From assembly GCA_034437455.1 (NCBI GenBank), contig DAOTUB010000269.1, positions 1 through 25,671 on the forward strand: a stretch of DNA of 25,671 nucleotides, written 5' to 3'. The notes under the pieces are model-generated. The model did not search any database. It had not been told where the DNA came from and saw only the letters and a list, made by a program, of their open reading frames with translations. Each line of letters opens with the position of its first letter. Within the stretch, counting starts at the first letter, position 1. Of this stretch, positions 20,829-25,671 are shown piece after piece. The translations under genes and the position numbers were made by a program. The stretch comes from DAOTUB01 sp034437455. Its GTDB lineage: Bacteria; Chloroflexota; Anaerolineae; B4-G1.

Positions 20829-23800
20829 GTGAAGAAATTAACGATTTGCCTTTTGGGAGATGTGGTGTTTCGCCTGGACGACGGGTCGCCCTTGTCCCTG
20901 GCAGCGGGCAAGACGGGCGCGCTGCTGGCCTACCTGGCCGTGGAAACTGCCCATCCACATCCCCGGCAAATCTTGGCCGAGTGGTTCTGGCCGGAGCGCA
21001 CGGATGCCGAGGCGCTGTCCGCACTGCGTTTCGCTCTCTCGAACTTGCGCGCCGTGTTGCACGACCGGGACGCCGCCATCCCTTTTTTGCTGATCGACCG
21101 TGCCCGCGTGCAACTGAACCCGGAGGCGAATATCTGGGTGGATGCCGTGTCGTTCCGCGATCAAGCTGCCGCGTGCGAGACAGCACCATCCATGGAGGCG
21201 CTGCGCGAGATCTTGGCGCTGTACCGGGGTCCTTTTCTGCAGGGCTTTAACCTGGGGGATAGCCTGGATTTCGAGAGCTGGGCGCTGCGCACGCGCGAGC
21301 AACTCGAACGCCAGCGGCTGCGCTTGCTGTACCTCCTGGGAGCCGACCAGGAGACGGCAAGCGACTATGCCCAGGCGGCAGAAACGTATCGCGTCATCCT
21401 GGAAACTCAGCCCTGGAACGAGCGTGCTCATCAATGTCTAATGCGCGTATTGGACGCCAACGGCCAAACCGGCGCTGCCCTGGCACAGTATGCGATGTGT
21501 CACCGGGCACTGGACGAACTCGGCATCGAACCAGGTCGTTTGACCAACGCGCTGTACCAACAAATCAAGCAAGAACAGGGAATGCCGAGCATAGAGGATG
21601 TCGCTCCATTTGTGGCTCGCGAGCGCGAGTTGGCGCGGCTGGCAATCGCCCTGGAGCGCGTATTGGCTGGGCAAGGGCAAGTTGTGCTGGTCACCGGCGA
21701 AGCCGGCAGTGGCAAAACCGCGTTGCTGCGCGCGTTTGTGCACCCGGCGCTGGCCCGCCATCCCGATCTCCTGCTCGTGGGTGGGCGCTGCGATGCCCAC
21801 GCGGGAGTGGGATGGCCTTACCAGCCGTTCATCGAGAGCGTGCGCGTGCTGGCCGGCGAGTGTGAAGCGCTTCTCTGGGTCGAACAACTCTCCGCAAAAA
21901 GTCAGGAACGCCTGCGGCAGGCGCTGCCCCAGATTGCCCAGACCCTGGTCGAGACAGCGCCCGATCTGTTGGGCCGTGTCGTCGATCCTATCGAGTTGGC
22001 CCAACGGGTACAGACCGAGATCGCGCGGGTGCGCCCATTGCCAGCCTGGCAGAAAACGCTGCGTCATGGCGCAGCGTCCCCTGCTACGCAGAGAGGGCCG
22101 GATTCCGGGTTGGAAACCGGCCGGTTGTTTGAACAAATCGCCCGTTTGTTTACCGCGCTGGCCCGCCAGCGGCCCTTGGTGCTTTTGCTGGATGACCTCC
22201 AGTGGATCGACGCCGGCAGCGCGGCGCTGCTGTTTCACCTGGCGCGCCGGATCGTCCATAGCCGGCTCTTACTCGTGGCGGCCTACCGGCCTGGAGACGT
22301 CGTCAACCATCAAGCGGAGACGGACCCGCATCCGCTCCTGGGCGTCGTGACCGAATTGCAGCGCTACGGCGGCGACATTCGCATAGATTTGGATCAGGTG
22401 GACGAGCAAGCTTTCGTCGCGACCTTGTTGGAAAAAGACCCGTTGCTTCACCCCAATCGCCTGGATGCCGCGTTTTGCACAGCCCTGGCCCGGCGCACCG
22501 GCGGCAACCCGCTGTTCACCATCGAGTTGTTGCGCAGCCTGCAAGCTCACAACGAAATCCGGCGCGCGCCCGACGGCAGTTGGGTGAGCAACCCATCCCT
22601 GAATTGGGCGCACCTGCCCGAACGGGTAGAAGCCGCCATCGCCGGGCGCATCGGGAACCTGCCCGCCAAGTGGCGCGATTGGCTCACCACGGCCAGCGTT
22701 GAGGGCGAGAGCTTTACCGCCGAGGTGCTGGCGCAGGTGCACGGCGTGGATGTCGCCGCGCTGCTCCACGATTTGAGCGGCCCCTTGGGAATGGGGCGCG
22801 GCGCGCGGCGTCTAGTACAAGGTGAAGGTACGCACTGGTTAGAGCAAGGCGACCAGCCCCGGCGCCTGTCGCGCTATCGCTTCCGGCACATCCTGTTCCA
22901 GTTTTACCTCTACCAACAGTTGGATCCGGCGGAACGCGCGCGGCGGCACGCGGCGGTGGGCTTGGCCCTGGAAGCGCTGTATGAGGATCAGCCAAAAGCG
23001 CGTGCCTGGCGCGCTTCCGAGTTGGCCCGCCACTTTGAAGCCGGGGGGCGGTCAGAAAAGGCAACCGCCTATTACCTGAAAGCTGGCCAACAGGCCGTTT
23101 ACCTGGGTTCGCCCCAGAGCGCGGTCGCCCATTACCGGCATGGCCTGACCCTGCTGGCCGATCAACCGCACACCCCGGCGCGCGACCGCCTCGAGATCCG
23201 TTTGCACCTCGCTTTAGGCGCCCCCTTTCTTTCGGCCGATGGGTGGGGCGGGCCGGAGCGTCAGGCCGCGATCCAGCGGGCGCTGGAACTGTTGCAAGCC
23301 ACGGGCCGGGCGGACCGCCAGCCACCGGGCACTGCATGGGACGAGTTGCTCTTGGCGCTCCACGCGCAGGCGGATTGGCTGCTCAGCCAGGGGGAATTGG
23401 AGCAGGCTGTCCAACGCGGTGAACACATCCTGGCGCTGGCCGGCGAGCAGCCCAGCCTGCCGGTGGCCCTGGCCCACCGGATTCTCGGTATGAGCCGCCT
23501 GTTCCAAGGGCGTTTTCCAGAGGCACGCCAGCATCTGGACGGTGCCCTGGCGGCGTACGATGCCATTGGGCAGCCCGTCACCCTGCCGTGGATCGGGGGC
23601 GACCTGCAGGCGACTTGCCGGGCGCTGTTGGGGTTCGTCTTGGCGGTATCGGGCCATCTCGACCAGGCCTGGGCGCAGGCTTCTCAGGCGCTCCACCGGG
23701 CGCGACGTATCAAGCATCTACCAGCTCTGGGCACGACGCTCATTTTCGCCTGCGAAGTGGCCGTTTTGCGCGGGGATCTACCAGCGTTGAATGCGTTGGC

Positions 23801-24398
23801 CGGTGAACTGCTGGACGTGGGAGAAACCGAAGGACTGCGTTTTTTCCTGGCCTATGGCTGGGCCGCCGAGGGCTATGCTCAGGCCGCCCAGGCCAAGCCG
23901 GGCAGTGAGCAAGCCGGGGCCAATCTGGAATTGATCCGGCGCGGGTTGCGGTTGTGGGAATCCACCGCTACCCAGGCCGGCTATGGCATGTGGATTGTCC
24001 GTCTGGCGGATGCTTGCCTGCAAGCTGGCGACATTGTGGCAGGCTTGGCCATCACTGCCGCTATCCTGGCGACGCCTACCCAGCCGGGGATTACGGTCGG
24101 TCTGTCTCACATCTACCGCCTGCACGGGGAACTGCTGCTCCGGCAGGAGACCCCAGACCGGCGAGCGGCCGCGGCTCATAAAGCCGAGGCTTATTTTGAG
24201 CAGGCGCTGGACATCGCCCGCCAGCAAGGGGCGCACACCCTGGCATTGCGCGCCGCCCTCAGCCTGGCCAAGCTGTGGCAGGCCACCCAGCCCGAGACCG
24301 CCCGGCGGCTGCTCGCCGCTACCTACGCCTGGTTCAGCGAGGGCCTGGATACGCCTGATCTGCAAGAAGCAGCGGCGCTGCTGAGCAGCGCCGGTTAG
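20829..24398 (+). CDS. Large BTAD (SARP-type) regulator with AAA/STAND ATPase and TPR region
   Basis: This 1189-aa protein starts at GTG 20829 (KKLTICLLGDVVFRL). Residues ~1-95 are an OmpR-like winged helix (GALLAYLAVE, then SALRFALSNLRAVL). Residues ~105-245 are the bacterial transcriptional activator domain: ALYRGPFLQGF, then RVILETQPWNERAHQCLMRV and LDELGIEPG. An AAA_16/STAND ATPase follows with Walker A GEAGSGKT (about 290-297) and Walker B LVLLLDDLQWIDAGS (about 450-464). The remaining ~500 residues are TPR-like helical repeats. This is the large-SARP/AfsR-like architecture, which activates nearby genes in response to an ATP-dependent signal. Earlier in-frame starts at 20778 (GTG) and 20811 (ATG) lie within the promoter. 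Likely targets are its own promoter and the divergent surface-protein gene. Confidence 0.9.
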   Translation: MKKLTICLLGDVVFRLDDGSPLSLAAGKTGALLAYLAVETAHPHPRQILAEWFWPERTDAEALSALRFALSNLRAVLHDRDAAIPFLLIDRARVQLNPEANIWVDAVSFRDQAAACETAPSMEALREILALYRGPFLQGFNLGDSLDFESWALRTREQLERQRLRLLYLLGADQETASDYAQAAETYRVILETQPWNERAHQCLMRVLDANGQTGAALAQYAMCHRALDELGIEPGRLTNALYQQIKQEQGMPSIEDVAPFVARERELARLAIALERVLAGQGQVVLVTGEAGSGKTALLRAFVHPALARHPDLLLVGGRCDAHAGVGWPYQPFIESVRVLAGECEALLWVEQLSAKSQERLRQALPQIAQTLVETAPDLLGRVVDPIELAQRVQTEIARVRPLPAWQKTLRHGAASPATQRGPDSGLETGRLFEQIARLFTALARQRPLVLLLDDLQWIDAGSAALLFHLARRIVHSRLLLVAAYRPGDVVNHQAETDPHPLLGVVTELQRYGGDIRIDLDQVDEQAFVATLLEKDPLLHPNRLDAAFCTALARRTGGNPLFTIELLRSLQAHNEIRRAPDGSWVSNPSLNWAHLPERVEAAIAGRIGNLPAKWRDWLTTASVEGESFTAEVLAQVHGVDVAALLHDLSGPLGMGRGARRLVQGEGTHWLEQGDQPRRLSRYRFRHILFQFYLYQQLDPAERARRHAAVGLALEALYEDQPKARAWRASELARHFEAGGRSEKATAYYLKAGQQAVYLGSPQSAVAHYRHGLTLLADQPHTPARDRLEIRLHLALGAPFLSADGWGGPERQAAIQRALELLQATGRADRQPPGTAWDELLLALHAQADWLLSQGELEQAVQRGEHILALAGEQPSLPVALAHRILGMSRLFQGRFPEARQHLDGALAAYDAIGQPVTLPWIGGDLQATCRALLGFVLAVSGHLDQAWAQASQALHRARRIKHLPALGTTLIFACEVAVLRGDLPALNALAGELLDVGETEGLRFFLAYGWAAEGYAQAAQAKPGSEQAGANLELIRRGLRLWESTATQAGYGMWIVRLADACLQAGDIVAGLAITAAILATPTQPGITVGLSHIYRLHGELLLRQETPDRRAAAAHKAEAYFEQALDIARQQGAHTLALRAALSLAKLWQATQPETARRLLAATYAWFSEGLDTPDLQEAAALLSSAG

Positions 24399-24463
24399 CG
24401 GCCGCACCGCACGCAAAACGTGAAACGGCAAGCCGGCCTGGCCGACGATGCGACGGGAAAAAC

Positions 24464-24492
24464 TTGACATCCCCCCGGCGTTCTGCTAAAAT
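24464..24492 (+). promoter_or_regulatory. Strong promoter of the TetR-family gene
   Basis: A perfect TTGACA (24464-24469) and TAAAAT (24487-24492) are spaced by 17 nt, with transcription expected near 24500, inside the palindrome that follows. The interval 24399-24533 otherwise holds nothing notable. Confidence 0.88.
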
Positions 24493-24494
24493 AG

Positions 24495-24512
24495 TAACTA
24501 ACCGGTTAGTTA
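24495..24512. promoter_or_regulatory. 18-bp perfect palindrome, probable TetR operator
   Basis: TAACTAACCGGTTAGTTA is a perfect inverted repeat starting 3 nt after the -10 and covering the expected transcription start. It ends 22 nt before the ATG of the TetR-family gene. TetR regulators typically repress themselves from such sites, so binding by this protein is a strong inference. Confidence 0.85.
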
Positions 24513-24533
24513 TTATTCATGCAGGAGGGCACT

Positions 24534-25139
24534 ATGACCCCCAGGCCCAATGTCAGCGAGATGCGCACCACCCAGATCATCGACGCTGCTACCGCCGTCT
24601 TTGCCGCGAAAGGCTTTGACGGTGCGACGATGGACGACATTGCCGACGAGATCGGCATCAACAAAGCCACCATCTATCTCTACTTTGACAGCAAGGATGC
24701 CCTCATCCGTGCCGTCGCCGAGACGCTCTTTGCCCAAGAGTTGGCGGTCCTGCAGGCCGCATGCGATTTACCGGGCACAGCGACAGAGCGACTTGCCGCC
24801 TACTATGAAAGTCTCGTTGCAGAGGAGGCCGAGGTGCTGCCCCTGCTGCCTATCCTGTATGAATTCTATGCGCTGGGTCTACGCCGCGAGGGCGCGCGCG
24901 CGGTGATCGTTGATTTTATCCGCCAGTTGACGGGGCTGCTGGAAACCATCATCCAGGAAGGTATTGAGAGCGGCGAGTTTGCGCCGACGGACGCGCGCCG
25001 GGCGGCGCGGGCACTGGACGCGCTGATGAGCGGCACGCTCCTGCATTGGGTCTATGCGCCGGAGGAGGTGGACGTTGACGCGCAATTGCGCTACGGCGTC
25101 CGCCTGGTGTTTCGTGGATTATTGAGCGAGCAAAGATAA
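24534..25139 (+). CDS. TetR/AcrR-family transcriptional regulator
   Basis: This is a 201-aa protein. Residues ~12-58 are the TetR DNA-binding domain: IIDAATAVFAAKGFDGATM, DDIADEIGINKATIYLYF with the recognition helix at its end, then DSKDALIRAV. The rest is an all-helical ligand-binding and dimer domain that varies between members and gives no ligand. ATG 24534 follows GCAGGAGGGC; a longer reading from 24519 has no ribosome site. It is expressed from the promoter at 24464, overlapped by an 18-bp palindrome, so autorepression is likely. An exported protein gene starts 40 nt downstream in the same direction and may be in the same transcript and under the same control. Confidence 0.92.
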   Translation: MTPRPNVSEMRTTQIIDAATAVFAAKGFDGATMDDIADEIGINKATIYLYFDSKDALIRAVAETLFAQELAVLQAACDLPGTATERLAAYYESLVAEEAEVLPLLPILYEFYALGLRREGARAVIVDFIRQLTGLLETIIQEGIESGEFAPTDARRAARALDALMSGTLLHWVYAPEEVDVDAQLRYGVRLVFRGLLSEQR

Positions 25140-25179
25140 AGAAGCGGACAGCGAATCAGTTTTTGATCAGGAGGTCACA

Positions 25180-25671
25180 ATGAACACGAAAATCAAGTCA
25201 CTTGCTGTTTCTCTCATAGTGGCCCTGCTGCTCCTGGGCGGCGCGCTGCTCGTGCAGGCGCAAAGCGCCACCCGTTACGTCTCTTCCGTCAGCGGCAGCG
25301 ATAGCAGCGCTTGCGCGATGCCATCTGCGCCCTGCCGGACAATTCAATACGCTGTAGATCAGGCCGCATCCGGCGATGCCATTCACATCGCGGCGGCGGA
25401 ACTCAGTTTGATGCCGCCTTTTAGCGCCACGGCCCGCTATACCGGCGGTGGCGACAATGTCATCGCGCTGGACAAGGCGCTGCACCTGCGCGGCGGCTAC
25501 CTCTATGCGCCGGCGACCGGGATCTGGGCGCCGGGCATCGTCCCTGCCGAGGTAGACGGCGAGGGCGTGCGGCGCCCGCTGCACATCAGCGGCGTGACAG
25601 CGACGCTGGAACTGCTGACCTTTGTCAACGGGAGCGCTGCGCAGGGCGGCAACGTCTATGCCGAGGATGCC
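25180..25671 (+). CDS. Exported protein, N-terminal part (beta-helix/Pmp-like), cut by window end
   Basis: Open from ATG 25180 to the window end (164 codons, no stop). AGGAGG at 25169-25174 gives a strong ribosome site. Residues ~1-29 are a signal peptide: NTKIKS, a leucine-rich core, then LVQAQS. The mature start (RYVSSVSGSDSSACAMPSAPCRTIQYAVDQAASGDAIHIA in two pieces around the CxxxxxxC pair) has the form of DUF1565/parallel beta-helix surface proteins. A GGYLYAPATGIW segment resembles polymorphic outer-membrane-type proteins. Two cysteines (about 46 and 52) could form a disulphide. It lies 40 nt after the TetR gene. Whether it also ends in a YLP tail cannot be seen here. Confidence 0.75.
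   Translation, partial: MNTKIKSLAVSLIVALLLLGGALLVQAQSATRYVSSVSGSDSSACAMPSAPCRTIQYAVDQAASGDAIHIAAAELSLMPPFSATARYTGGGDNVIALDKALHLRGGYLYAPATGIWAPGIVPAEVDGEGVRRPLHISGVTATLELLTFVNGSAAQGGNVYAEDA

Noticed and set aside
22714..23337. 207-aa minus-strand frame inside the BTAD regulator gene
   Set aside because: Shadow of the TPR-coding region with low-complexity composition and no ribosome site.
25198..25584. 128-aa minus-strand frame at the window end
   Set aside because: It is antisense to the exported protein starting at 25180, which has a strong ribosome site and a clear signal peptide.

Overview
This is a bacterial chromosome segment of high GC content. It most resembles an Anaerolineae/Caldilineae-type member of the Chloroflexota. 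I infer this from gene content, not from a marker gene. It holds several large secreted proteins built from INYQGRL/ALxPVPYAL modules, LVIVD-type propeller repeats and parallel beta-helix modules. It also holds two very large STAND-like ATPase regulators (one LuxR-type, one BTAD/SARP-type), a DUF433/DUF5615 pair, and a recurrent C-terminal YLP[LCV][LVI][LI][RK] tail. There are no rRNA or tRNA genes, no CRISPR array, and no transposase or phage structural gene that I can support.

Layout. Positions 1-544 hold a frameshifted gene remnant and a terminator. 545-1228 (-) is a secreted DUF2202 ferritin-like protein. 1229-1709 is repeat-rich non-coding DNA, with two 89-nt copies of a GTCATTCCGAGC...GAGGAATCTC element and an inverted partner. 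1710-4199 (+) holds three membrane proteins. 4225-4969 (-) is an RHH-DUF433/DUF5615 toxin-antitoxin-like operon with a clear promoter and overlapping dyad operator. 5148-8117 (+) is a LuxR/AAA regulator. 8397-13892 (+) is a closely spaced run: an ABM-fold small protein, then four exported proteins (INYQGRL/tail-fibre-like, C10 cysteine peptidase with FnIII, a small beta-rich protein, a beta-helix protein). 14131-16779 (+) is a large exported LVIVD-repeat protein, followed by three tandem ~94-nt structured repeats and a strong hairpin. 17128-18551 (-) is a ferric-reductase/FNR-type membrane oxidoreductase plus an unlisted 31-aa membrane peptide. 18816-19349 (+) is a GNAT acetyltransferase. 19355-20743 holds a decayed remnant, a long hairpin and a frameshifted surface protein on the minus strand. 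20829-24398 (+) is the BTAD/AAA regulator. 24534-25139 (+) is a TetR regulator with a textbook promoter/operator. From 25180 a new exported protein runs off the window.

How the genes may work together. Most of the window is cell-surface or secreted biology interleaved with dedicated regulators. Three regulatory genes carry visible self-regulatory DNA: an inverted repeat over the promoter of the RHH antitoxin, an 11-bp-period direct repeat abutting the -35 of the BTAD regulator, and an 18-bp palindrome just after the -10 of the tetR-like gene.

The most notable observation is that four different exported or surface proteins end in the same short YLP tail. One of these tails becomes visible only after a one-base frameshift at a G6 run is corrected. 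This is a candidate C-terminal sorting or surface-attachment signal, but the sequence alone cannot prove that.
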